A stretch of 21,803 bases of DNA from Thermocaproicibacter sp036260805 (lineage in GTDB: Bacteria > Bacillota > Clostridia > Oscillospirales > Acutalibacteraceae): assembly GCA_036260805.1 (NCBI GenBank), contig DATALZ010000008.1, positions 1-21,803 on the forward strand. The letters run 5' to 3'. Positions 1-6,898 of this stretch are shown here, one piece after another; position 1 is the stretch's first letter; every line of letters starts with the position of its first letter. The translations under genes were made by a program, and so were the position numbers. The notes below the pieces were generated by a model. It ran no database searches. It was not told the DNA's origin and saw nothing but the letters and a program-made list of their open reading frames with translations.

Positions 1-1
1 G

Positions 2-544
2 CCGGAAATTGCGGAAACCTGCATGAAAACCATTTTCCTGCCGACCATCCGCGCAATGCAGGAAGAGGGAAGGCCGTTTAAAGGCTGCCTATACTTTGGC
101 CTGATGATTACGTCGGACGGCCCAAAGGTAATTGAATACAATTCCCGTTTCGGTGACCCGGAAACTCAGGTCGTTCTGCCCCGTCTGAAAACCGATTTTG
201 TCGATATTCTGGAAGCGGTGATCGACGAGCGGCTGGAACAGCAGCCCATTGAATGGAGCGACGAAGCCTGCGCCTGCGTTGTTATGGCGTCGGGTGGTTA
301 CCCCGGGCATTACGAAAAAGGAATTGAAATTACCGGCCTTGACGAGAATGGCCAGATTTCCGGAGCAACCGTTTTCCACGCGGGAACCGCTTTGAAAGAC
401 GGAAGATATTACACGAACGGCGGCCGTGTTCTCGGCGTGACGGCGCTGGGCAAAGACCTTCCGGAAGCGCTGAAAAAAGCGTACACCGGGGTGGATAAAA
501 TTCATTTTGACGGCGCACATTACCGCCACGATATCGGAAAATAA
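2..544 (+). CDS. purD: Phosphoribosylamine--glycine ligase, C-terminal part (5' truncated by window edge)
   Basis: GAR synthetase joins 5-phosphoribosylamine and glycine using ATP, the second step of de novo purine synthesis in the cytoplasm. The reading frame is already open at base 2 (residues PEIAETC precede the first Met at 23), so the gene runs in from outside. About 180 residues remain of a protein normally about 420 long: the end of the ATP-grasp domain and the C-terminal domain. The segment IEYNSRFGDPETQ carries the Glu and Asn that bind metal in this family. LPRL and the late GGRVLGVTALG segment are also typical. The stop is followed 15 bases later by a strong terminator, so this is probably the last gene of a purine operon lying to the left. 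Identity is secure; the N-terminal half is simply not in view. Confidence 0.95.
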   Translation, partial: PEIAETCMKTIFLPTIRAMQEEGRPFKGCLYFGLMITSDGPKVIEYNSRFGDPETQVVLPRLKTDFVDILEAVIDERLEQQPIEWSDEACACVVMASGGYPGHYEKGIEITGLDENGQISGATVFHAGTALKDGRYYTNGGRVLGVTALGKDLPEALKKAYTGVDKIHFDGAHYRHDIGK

Positions 545-557
545 AAAACACATAAAA

Positions 558-597
558 AGCACCATGCTGAAGGACATTCTCAGCATGGTGTTTTTTT
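558..597 (+). terminator. Rho-independent terminator after purD
   Basis: A perfect 11-bp stem (560-570 with 580-590, arm CACCATGCTGA) closes a 9-base loop and is followed by seven T at 591-597. It separates purD from the padR promoter 33 bases downstream. Confidence 0.92.
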
Positions 598-629
598 GTT
601 GTAAAATTATTAAATATAAGAAAAATTTC

Positions 630-658
630 TTGACATATATAGGACATCGATATATACT
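630..658 (+). promoter_or_regulatory. Sigma-A type promoter of the padR operon
   Basis: TTGACA at 630-635, a 17-base spacer and TATACT at 653-658 form a near-consensus vegetative promoter. The octamer CGATATAT occurs at 648-655 (over the -10) and again at 673-680, just before the SD. ACAT (644-647) and ATGT (662-665) form an inverted pair around the -10. PadR regulators commonly bind such ATGT/ACAT dyads and control their own operon, so this is the likely autoregulatory site. The promoter is seen; the operator role is inferred. Confidence 0.8.
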
Positions 659-693
659 TCTATGTAGATTACCGATATATTGGAGGCGAAGAT

Positions 694-1038
694 ATGACGA
701 TCGATAAAAGCCTTTTGTCAGGCAGTACAGCCATGCTGGTTTTAAAACTTCTTGACGCAAAGAAAATGTATGGCTACCAAATGATTGAAGAGCTGGATAA
801 AAGGTCGGAGAATGTATTCCATTTAAAAGCCGGAACGCTGTATCCGCTTCTTCACATGCTGGAGCAAAAGGGGATGGTCTCATCCTATGATGAAGCCGTG
901 GGCAATGCAAGGGTGCGGAAATATTACAGCATTACGAAAAACGGGCGTAAGTATCTTTCAGAAAAGCAAAAGGAATGGGAAACATATACATCCGCTGTAA
1001 ATAATGTTCTGGGGGTGGAAAACATTGCAACAGCCTGA
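694..1038 (+). CDS. PadR family transcriptional regulator
   Basis: A 114-aa protein of the usual length for short PadR repressors. The N-terminal winged helix covers about residues 5-85: LVLKLLDAKKMYGYQMIEEL, the AGTLYPLLHMLEQKGMV recognition-helix region, then a wing ending in RKYYSITKNGRKYL. A short C-terminal helix follows for dimer formation. The SD TGGAGG (681-686) lies 7 bases before the ATG. The gene opens the operon, and the following membrane protein overlaps its 3' end by 14 bases. A PadR next to a HAAS-like membrane protein is a recurrent clostridial pair in which the regulator usually represses the pair in response to an envelope or drug signal; the signal cannot be read from the sequence. 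Family call is firm, target is inferred. Confidence 0.92.
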   Translation: MTIDKSLLSGSTAMLVLKLLDAKKMYGYQMIEELDKRSENVFHLKAGTLYPLLHMLEQKGMVSSYDEAVGNARVRKYYSITKNGRKYLSEKQKEWETYTSAVNNVLGVENIATA

Positions 1039-2413
1039 TAAAGCAGAGGAGTACCTCGAAACGGTGCGGCAGCAGATCCGGTGGAAAAGGGCACGGCATA
1101 TTGTTGTGGAAGAAATCCGCGCTCACTTGGAAGATCAGAAAGAAGCTTACTTAAAAGGCGGAAACTCGGAAGAAGAGGCAACCATCCGGGCAATCGCAGA
1201 AATGGGTGACCCCGTTACTGTGGGAGAACAGCTTGACCGTGTTCACAGGCCGCGCCCGGACTGGGCTTTGCTGGCAATCACGGCAGCGCTGCTCCTGTTT
1301 GGGCTCTTGGTTCCGGCGGCTACCGGCGGATTAGTTTCCGGAGGCCTTTTTGGCGAATCGTGGTTCTTTAATCAGGCAGTCTATGTGGGAATTTCAATAC
1401 CCGTTATGCTTGCCGCGTATTTTATGGACTTTACCATTCTGGGAAAATACCCGAAGATGACATTGGTTTCGTTTTACGTTATCTTTTTGATCTGTTATTT
1501 TCTTACAAATGGCCCGTTTGCAGGCTACAGGACATGTGCTATTACGGACTTGCTGGTTTTGTTTCCAACGGTTTTTGCCGGGTTTGTTTACGGCATGCGC
1601 GGCAGAAGTTACGACGGGCTGATTTTGTGTATGGCCGCAGTTTTGATTTCAGCTTTAATTGCGCTGATTATGCCGGATTTGACGATACTGTTCTTTCTTT
1701 TTGTATCCTGCTTCATCATTTTGACAGGAGCGGTTTTAAAAGGCTGGTTCCGTGTGGGGAAAAAAGCGGCGATTGGGATACTTATTTTGCCATTCGGATG
1801 TGTCATGGCAGCGGCAGGGCTCATTCTGTATGGCGGCAACGGTATCAGAAGATTTCAGTATATTATGAATCCAGGACTTGCGCCGGATTCATACGGCTAT
1901 CTTGGAAATCAGCTGCAGCAGATTTTATGGCACTCAAAGCCGATTGGAGCGGGAATGTCGTCCACGGGGATTGATCCTTGCCTGATATCAGGGTATATGA
2001 CGGATATGAAAACGAATTTTCTGCTGACTTATATTACGTACCGTTTCGGATGGATTGTTTTGCTTGTTATCCTTGGTTTGCTTCTGGCTTTTTTGATTCG
2101 GGCGGGAATCCTCTGTAAGAAGCAAAAAAGCGTATTGGGGTTTCTAACATGCCTTGCGGTATTGCTAACTTTAGCCTTGCAATGCTTTATTTACATTGTT
2201 CCGAATTTCGGTATTTTGTTGTTCCACCCATTATCTTTGCCCTTGATTTCGTTTGGCGGGCAGTTCCTAATGATTAATATGTTTTTAATTGGCCTTTTGC
2301 TTTCGGTTTTTCGGACGGGCGAACTGGCTGCGGAGAAAGCAATTACAGAGAAAGCCGGTTCCAAACATTTCATTCATTATCAGAACGGTCAGATCATTAT
2401 CAGCCTGAAATAA
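1025..2413 (+). CDS. HAAS-like N-terminus fused to SEDS (FtsW/RodA/SpoVE-type) membrane protein
   Basis: The TTG at 1025 is preferred because GGGGGTGG (1011-1018) is well spaced before it; an ATG at 1004 in frame has no SD. The product is about 462 aa. Residues 1 to about 70 are a soluble helical head (AEEYLETVRQQIRWKRA, then EEATIRAIAEMGDPVTVGEQL), matching HAAS-type domains that accompany PadR regulators. About ten membrane segments follow. The last third has SEDS landmarks: NPGLAPDSYGYLGNQLQQI, GAGMS, LPLISFGGQFLMINMFLIG and a final LLLSVFR. SEDS proteins polymerise peptidoglycan from lipid II at the membrane. Here the TDF motif holding the catalytic Asp reads TNF (Asn331), so polymerase activity is doubtful and a sensory or scaffolding role is possible. 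It overlaps padR by 14 bases and shares its promoter. Confidence 0.85.
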   Translation: MQQPDKAEEYLETVRQQIRWKRARHIVVEEIRAHLEDQKEAYLKGGNSEEEATIRAIAEMGDPVTVGEQLDRVHRPRPDWALLAITAALLLFGLLVPAATGGLVSGGLFGESWFFNQAVYVGISIPVMLAAYFMDFTILGKYPKMTLVSFYVIFLICYFLTNGPFAGYRTCAITDLLVLFPTVFAGFVYGMRGRSYDGLILCMAAVLISALIALIMPDLTILFFLFVSCFIILTGAVLKGWFRVGKKAAIGILILPFGCVMAAAGLILYGGNGIRRFQYIMNPGLAPDSYGYLGNQLQQILWHSKPIGAGMSSTGIDPCLISGYMTDMKTNFLLTYITYRFGWIVLLVILGLLLAFLIRAGILCKKQKSVLGFLTCLAVLLTLALQCFIYIVPNFGILLFHPLSLPLISFGGQFLMINMFLIGLLLSVFRTGELAAEKAITEKAGSKHFIHYQNGQIIISLK

Positions 2414-2432
2414 AATAGTTATAAAGGAATGA

Positions 2433-2906
2433 TTGAGAACGTATTTTCAATTGAGAAGAGCAACCGAGAGCGATGCCCAGAAAATCGTAGACGCAAGGAC
2501 CCGGAGCTTTTACGCCGATTATGTCCGGTTTGGGGAATGCCCAGGTTATAAAAGGCCGGTCGAAGAGATGAAAAAGATTTTGGAAAAAGCCGATGTGTAT
2601 GTCATTGAATCAGACGGCAAAATCATTGGCGATATCTCGGTGCATCAGCCGGATTCCGGGAACTGCTGCTGGATCGGCTGTGTGGAAGTTATCCCGGAAT
2701 TTCAAAGCAAAGGAATCGGTTCGGATGCTCTGAAAAAAGTATTTCAGCTTTATCCGGATGTAAAGAAATGGCAGTTGGATACACCGGTACAAAGAGAACG
2801 CAACTGCCATTTTTATGAGAAACTTGGTTTTCGTGGGGTTGAAGACAAAGTCCGTTCCGAAAAATTAACCCTGCGGGTTTATGAGAAAGTACAGACGAAT
2901 CCGTAA
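2433..2906 (+). CDS. GNAT family N-acetyltransferase
   Basis: A 157-aa protein with the GNAT fold: an N-terminal LRRATESDAQKIV strand-helix, a central strand pair (DVYVIESDGKIIGDISV), motif A with the acetyl-CoA pyrophosphate loop QSKGIG at residues 91-96, and the C-terminal NCHFYEKLGFRGVE motif typical of the family. The acceptor cannot be told. The start is the TTG at 2433 behind AAGGA (2424-2428), a rather short 4-base gap. A TTG at 2451 is an alternative but has no SD. The ATG at 2429 is in another frame. The gene begins 19 bases after the SEDS gene and probably ends the padR operon, since a terminator follows 6 bases after its stop. Confidence 0.85.
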   Translation: MRTYFQLRRATESDAQKIVDARTRSFYADYVRFGECPGYKRPVEEMKKILEKADVYVIESDGKIIGDISVHQPDSGNCCWIGCVEVIPEFQSKGIGSDALKKVFQLYPDVKKWQLDTPVQRERNCHFYEKLGFRGVEDKVRSEKLTLRVYEKVQTNP

Positions 2907-2912
2907 TAAATT

Positions 2913-2946
2913 AACCTGCCGGAATTCGTATCCGGCAGGTTGTTTT
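2913..2946. terminator. Bidirectional terminator between convergent genes
   Basis: A perfect 11-bp inverted repeat (AACCTGCCGGA at 2913-2923 with 2931-2941, 7-base loop) lies between the GNAT gene (+) and the DUF3784-like gene (-). The plus side is followed by TGTTTTA. The minus side ends in a weaker AATTTATT tract. It can serve both transcripts. Confidence 0.82.
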
Positions 2947-2950
2947 ATCA

Positions 2951-3682
2951 TTAGGACACAACTGATTTCAACTTTGTATAAAGAGTTTGCGTGGCACTTT
3001 CCGTCGAACAGTTGAGAATAAGTTCCGAGGAACCGAAGTCTGCCACGATATACTTAGAAACTTTTGTGTCCACATAAAGTGTGATGGGAACAGTGTTACT
3101 TTGAAAACTTCCTTTTTTCACAGTATCCCAGTCGAAACCGTTCGTTTTCTCCAGATGTTCCGGCAAGGAGTCCACCAAAGAAATGCTCTTGGCTCCGGTT
3201 AAGTCGATACACGTACCATACATGCCGGAAACTGTTAAGCTTTTTCCACCTAAAGAAATGTCGGCGGGCCTTGTGCCATAATAAAATAAGCATCCCATGG
3301 CCGCTATTACCACAAAGACAAATATCATAAGGCCAATCTCTATGCGGCTGCCCTTATGCTTGGATGTGGTCTCCCCAGATACGCATTTTTTAGACTGTAC
3401 CAGTGTAACGATTGTAACCGGAAGAATAAGAAGAATTGCCAGCGTACCAGGGGTGTCAAGGTTCTGGTAGTAAAGCCAGCCGCCGGAAGCGATTAAGACT
3501 GCCATGACAAACAGACTGGTTGACACAACCTTACCCATTCTCGTTGTATCGACGCGTGCTTTGTCTTCCGCAGACATTGTGTTATAGCCTGCAATGAGCC
3601 CGTATCCTTTGCCAAAGCGAATCAGGCACCCAGAAACCAAAAGAAGAGCTGCAATCGAGATCATTATAATGAATCCGGACAT
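2951..3682 (-). CDS. DUF3784-like membrane protein with C-terminal PH-like domain
   Basis: The ATG at 3682 lies 5 bases after a clean GGAGG (3692-3688) and is chosen over a TTG four codons upstream that overlaps that SD. The product is 243 aa. A first membrane helix (residues about 3-22) leads into GKGYGLIAGYNTMSAEDKARVD, the signature stretch of DUF3784 proteins. Three more hydrophobic segments lie near 50-70, 75-95 and 115-135. The last 100 or so residues are soluble, starting at ISLGGKSLTVSGMYG, and look like the short bacterial PH-like domain seen in such proteins. Function is unknown. It is the third gene of the ireB transcript, but a long terminator stands directly against its SD, so expression must involve readthrough. 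Domain names are from memory of the families. Confidence 0.7.
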   Translation of the reverse strand: MSGFIIMISIAALLLVSGCLIRFGKGYGLIAGYNTMSAEDKARVDTTRMGKVVSTSLFVMAVLIASGGWLYYQNLDTPGTLAILLILPVTIVTLVQSKKCVSGETTSKHKGSRIEIGLMIFVFVVIAAMGCLFYYGTRPADISLGGKSLTVSGMYGTCIDLTGAKSISLVDSLPEHLEKTNGFDWDTVKKGSFQSNTVPITLYVDTKVSKYIVADFGSSELILNCSTESATQTLYTKLKSVVS

Positions 3683-3691
3683 ATGATCCTC

Positions 3692-3729
3692 CAAAAAAAC
3701 CCGAATCGACGCATTGCATCAATTCGGGT
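3692..3729 (-). terminator. Terminator or attenuator between the 100-aa gene and the DUF3784-like gene
   Basis: Read on the minus strand, arms 3729-3716 and 3712-3699 pair over 14 positions (two G-T pairs) around a 3-base loop, followed by seven T (3698-3692). The T tract runs straight into the GGAGG of the next gene (3692-3688). No promoter lies between, so readthrough is needed for the downstream gene. Confidence 0.88.
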
Positions 3730-3737
3730 CAGATTGA

Positions 3738-4040
3738 TTAGGCTTCAGAAAGTGCTCTTGTCAGCCAGACATCTGCAAGATCCATCGCAAGGTAAAGACC
3801 GTTCTTTTCGCTGGTCTTCACAATCTGCTTGCGGTTGCGGACGGTTTGGTCGGTCAGCATAAGCTGAATGGATACCTTATCCGCCACTTCTATGTCTTTT
3901 ACTTTCTTTTTGCTTTTGATTTCGAGCCTTACCACATAACGGTCCGTCATGCTACCGTAATATAGCACATCACCGCAGCGCACAAGTGGTTTCCCTTTAT
4001 ATGTTGGAAACTGCGGCGCTTTCGTTTCGTTTTCTTTCAT
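3738..4040 (-). CDS. Conserved-type hypothetical protein, 100 aa
   Basis: I recognise the protein type from clostridial genomes but know no function. It is soluble, without signal peptide or membrane helix. The core reads YKGKPLVRCGDVLYYGSMTD, then alternating strands (RYVVRLEIKS, VADKVSIQLMLTD) and a C-terminal helix (KNGLYLAMDLADVWLTRAL), suggesting a small beta-sheet fold with one closing helix. The ATG at 4040 has AGGAGG 10 bases upstream. It follows ireB by 44 bases, probably on the same transcript, and is closed by the strong terminator at 3692-3729. The neighbourhood with IreB hints at a link to Ser/Thr kinase signalling or cell-envelope control, but that is only context. Confidence 0.75.
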   Translation of the reverse strand: MKENETKAPQFPTYKGKPLVRCGDVLYYGSMTDRYVVRLEIKSKKKVKDIEVADKVSIQLMLTDQTVRNRKQIVKTSEKNGLYLAMDLADVWLTRALSEA

Positions 4041-4084
4041 TCGCGATTATCCTCCTGCCATGCTGGAAGTTTCGCGGAAAACCG

Positions 4085-4330
4085 CTATCCTCCCAGATAT
4101 GATTTCAGCAAAACCTGCAATAATTCATCACGGTCGATCCTGCGGATAAGACTGCGTGCGTTGTTATGTGTTGTAATGTAAGTTGGATCTTCAGACAGAA
4201 TATACCCAACAATCTGATTGATGGGGTTGTAGCCCTTTTCTTTTAATGCATCATAAACAGTAGTGAGAATTTTTTTGATGTTCTCCTCACGGTCACCGCC
4301 AAGCGAAAAGGTCATCGTCTTATCAAGCAT
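4085..4330 (-). CDS. ireB: IreB family regulatory phosphoprotein (UPF0297)
   Basis: An 81-aa protein starting MLDKTMTFSL; the ATG at 4330 has GGGAGG (4343-4338) 7 bases upstream, so the 17-residue extension of the open frame is discarded. The core KGYNPINQIVGYILSEDPTY and the NNARSLIRRIDRDELLQ segment are diagnostic of the IreB/YrzL family. In Enterococcus faecalis, IreB is phosphorylated near its N-terminus by the PASTA kinase IreK and lowers cephalosporin resistance. Thr5 and Thr7 here sit where the phosphorylated threonines lie in that protein. In many Firmicutes it stands between alaS and ruvX; here it leads a different transcript with two poorly known genes. A promoter is visible at 4353-4381. 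Confidence 0.93.
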   Translation of the reverse strand: MLDKTMTFSLGGDREENIKKILTTVYDALKEKGYNPINQIVGYILSEDPTYITTHNNARSLIRRIDRDELLQVLLKSYLGG

Positions 4331-4352
4331 GGAAACACCTCCCGTATCGTTT

Positions 4353-4381
4353 ATCATACAACAAGCATTTGGCAATTGCAA
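4353..4381 (-). promoter_or_regulatory. Promoter of the ireB transcript
   Basis: On the minus strand TTGCAA (4381-4376), 17 bases, then TATGAT (4358-4353) fit a sigma-A promoter about 10 bases before the ireB SD. The leader would be very short. Confidence 0.65.
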
Positions 4382-4407
4382 GGGAAAAATTGAAAAACAA
4401 GTTCTGT

Positions 4408-4487
4408 AAAAGGGAAGTTTTGACCTTTCCCGTTAACAACAGGCAGGGATTTCACTCCGAAAAACCGGCCAAAATTTCCATCCGGAT
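4408..4487 (-). terminator. Possible weak terminators after pheT
   Basis: Two modest minus-strand hairpins follow pheT. The first has CCGG arms (in 4486-4465) ending in a T run at about 4464-4460. The second pairs GGGAA (4431-4427) with TTCCC (4416-4412), followed by TTTT (4411-4408). Neither is strong alone. Together with the ireB promoter just downstream they suggest that pheST ends here. Confidence 0.4.
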
Positions 4488-4505
4488 TGTGAAAGAGCAC
4501 CGGGC

Positions 4506-6884
4506 TTATAAACGAAGAGCGGCGCCGATTTTTTCGAGCTCTTTCATTACTTTTTTCATTGTTCCGGATACGTGTTCTTCGGTGAGGGTACTGTCTCCGG
4601 AGCGAAGGGTTACGCTGAAAGCTACGCTCTTTTTTCCGGATTCAATCTGCTCGCCTTTATAGACATCGAAAAGCTTTACATTTTCGAGCAAATTGCCCGC
4701 TCCTTCGCGGATTGCTTTTTCAAGCTTCAATACCGGGATATTGTCGCTGCAGACCAGCGCAAGGTCGCGCGAAACAGCAGGAAATTTCGGAAGAGGCATG
4801 TAGGTCTTATCCAGCTTTGCATAGTTGAACAGCACGTTTACATCAAGAGAAAAACTGATGACGCGGCCTTCCATGCCGTAGTTTTCCACAACCTTCGGGT
4901 GAATCTCTCCGATTATGCCGAGTTCTTCGCCTTCAACGCTCAGCTTGGCACAGCGGCCCGGGTGATAGCTGTATTCGTCGGAATCGGCTTCAATTTCCCA
5001 ATTATTTATGCAAAGCCTCTCCAGAAGTTCTTCTACCATGCCTTTTGCGGAGAAAAAGTCGTAACCTTCCCCATACATGCCGCAGATAAGGATATTTTTT
5101 TCGTCTGGAAGCTTTCCTTCGGATGTCGGCAGATAAATTGCGGCCATTTCGTACAGGCAGGCTTTGTCGTTGCGGTTGTTGTAGTTGCGGGCGAGAACAT
5201 CCATCATGGATGGCAGAGCAACTGTGCGCATAATGGACGTATCTTCACCGAGCGGGTTAGAGATCACGACGGATCTGCGCAGCGGGGAATCAGCCGGCAT
5301 ACGAATCTGGTCATAGTATTTTGGGCTGATGAAGGAGTACGTCATAATTTCGCTTGCGCCCAGTGCGAGCATGGTGCTGCCGATGGCGTTCTCAAATTTT
5401 TGGCGCTGCGTATATTTGCCCTGTGCACCGCCGCTGAGCGAAGTGCCGGGAATTTTATTGTATCCGTAGAACCGGGCGATTTCTTCTGCAATATCCGCTT
5501 TGTGCACAAGATCGGGGCGGAAAGTCGGAACGATAATATCCTCGCCGTCGAACTCGCATTCTAGCTTTTTCAGAATTGCTTTCATATCGTCCGCACTCAG
5601 GGAGATATCAAGGAAACGGTTCGTCCAGTCAACGTCCAGACGGATTTTTCTGCGTTCCTTGCTGAAGTGCTGATCCATCACAACGCCGTCGGTTACGTCG
5701 CCTGCGTCAAGCAGTTCCACAAGCTCGCATGCCCGGTCAAGAGCCGGCAGGCAGTTGTTCGGATCAAGGCCCTTTTCATAGAGTCCGGAAGCGTCCGTTC
5801 TCATGCCGAGGTCACGGGCGGTTTTACGTACGGAAGTACCGTTGAAGCACGCGGATTCGAATACGATTGTTGTGGTGTCGCCCACGATTTCGCTGTTCTC
5901 GCCGCCCATAACGCCTGCTACGGCAACAGGTTTTTCCGCGTCGGCAATAACCAGATTATTCGTGTTCAGCTTATGGTCGGTTCCGTCGAGTGTCCGGATG
6001 GTTTCACCTTCGGCTGCGCGGCGCACGATGATTTTATGGCCGGAGAGGAACCGGTAATCGAAGGAATGCATCGGCTGGCCGTACTCCAGCATTACGTAGT
6101 TGGTAATGTCGACAATGTTATTGATCGGGCGGACGCCCATGGCGCGCAGACGCTCACGCATCCAGCGCGGCGACGGCTTTACGCGTACGTTTTTGACTAC
6201 GCGTGCCGAATACATTGGGCAGAGGTCGGCAGCTTCCACTTTTGCGTCGATCATTTCAGCACTGGAACCGTGGCCGCCTTTTACTACCGGCTTGTGAAGG
6301 TTCAGCGGCTTGCTGAAGGTAGCCGCTGCTTCCCTTGCAAGGCCGATGACCGAGAAGCAGTCCGGGCGGTTGCTGGTGATTTCAAATTCGATCTTCATGT
6401 CGTTGAAGCCAAGCGCTTCGCAGATCGGCTGGCCGAGTTTGCAGTCTTCCTGCAGAACGAAAATGCCGTCTTCAATTGCATAGGGGAAGTCGTGTTTCGT
6501 CAGGCCAAGCTCACCGAGTGAGCAGAGCATGCCGTTGCTTTCAACGCCGCGCAGTTTGCCTTTTTTAATCTTTTTGCCGCCCGGCAGAGTGGAGTTGTGC
6601 AGCGCAGTCGGAACAAGATCGCCGACTTTCAGGTTCTGCGCGCCCGTTACAATCTGCAGCGGTTCGCCGGAACCGATGTCGGTTTTTGTTATCCATAAAT
6701 GGTCGGAGTCCGGGTGCTTTTCCAGAGAAACGATTTTTCCCACGACAATGTTGGAAATTTCGCTTCCTTCCTTCTCCCAGCTTTCCACCTTGCAGCCGCT
6801 CATTGTCATTGCTTCGGTGAAATCACGGATCGGCATTTCATCAAGCGGCACGAATTCTTTGAGCCATCTCATAGAAAGATTCAT
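4506..6884 (-). CDS. pheT: Phenylalanine--tRNA ligase beta subunit
   Basis: At 792 aa it has the standard length of bacterial PheT. The enzyme is an alpha2-beta2 tetramer that charges tRNA-Phe; beta carries the tRNA-binding and editing parts. In order: the N-terminal MNLSMRWLKEFV, an OB-fold tRNA-binding domain (about 42-150, with KHPDSDHLWITKTDIG and GVESNGMLCS), the B3/B4 editing region (GQPMHSFD, AVAGVMGGENSEI), the B5 domain, the catalytic-like core with RTVALPSMMDVLARNYN, and the ferredoxin-like anticodon-binding domain at the C-terminus (LPKFPAVSRDLALVC through the LTEEHV region). The SD AAGGAGG (6900-6894) overlaps the pheS stop codon, so the two are translationally coupled and both answer to the T-box upstream of pheS. 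Confidence 0.98.
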   Translation of the reverse strand: MNLSMRWLKEFVPLDEMPIRDFTEAMTMSGCKVESWEKEGSEISNIVVGKIVSLEKHPDSDHLWITKTDIGSGEPLQIVTGAQNLKVGDLVPTALHNSTLPGGKKIKKGKLRGVESNGMLCSLGELGLTKHDFPYAIEDGIFVLQEDCKLGQPICEALGFNDMKIEFEITSNRPDCFSVIGLAREAAATFSKPLNLHKPVVKGGHGSSAEMIDAKVEAADLCPMYSARVVKNVRVKPSPRWMRERLRAMGVRPINNIVDITNYVMLEYGQPMHSFDYRFLSGHKIIVRRAAEGETIRTLDGTDHKLNTNNLVIADAEKPVAVAGVMGGENSEIVGDTTTIVFESACFNGTSVRKTARDLGMRTDASGLYEKGLDPNNCLPALDRACELVELLDAGDVTDGVVMDQHFSKERRKIRLDVDWTNRFLDISLSADDMKAILKKLECEFDGEDIIVPTFRPDLVHKADIAEEIARFYGYNKIPGTSLSGGAQGKYTQRQKFENAIGSTMLALGASEIMTYSFISPKYYDQIRMPADSPLRRSVVISNPLGEDTSIMRTVALPSMMDVLARNYNNRNDKACLYEMAAIYLPTSEGKLPDEKNILICGMYGEGYDFFSAKGMVEELLERLCINNWEIEADSDEYSYHPGRCAKLSVEGEELGIIGEIHPKVVENYGMEGRVISFSLDVNVLFNYAKLDKTYMPLPKFPAVSRDLALVCSDNIPVLKLEKAIREGAGNLLENVKLFDVYKGEQIESGKKSVAFSVTLRSGDSTLTEEHVSGTMKKVMKELEKIGAALRL

Positions 6885-6898
6885 GTTTCTGCGCCTCC

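Noticed and set aside
89..910. 273-codon minus-strand open frame across purD and padR
   Set aside because: It is antisense to two well-supported genes, crosses the terminator and promoter between them, and has no SD or recognisable motif.
5667..6521. 284-codon plus-strand frame inside pheT
   Set aside because: Antisense shadow of a fully recognisable aminoacyl-tRNA synthetase subunit; composition follows the pheT codons.
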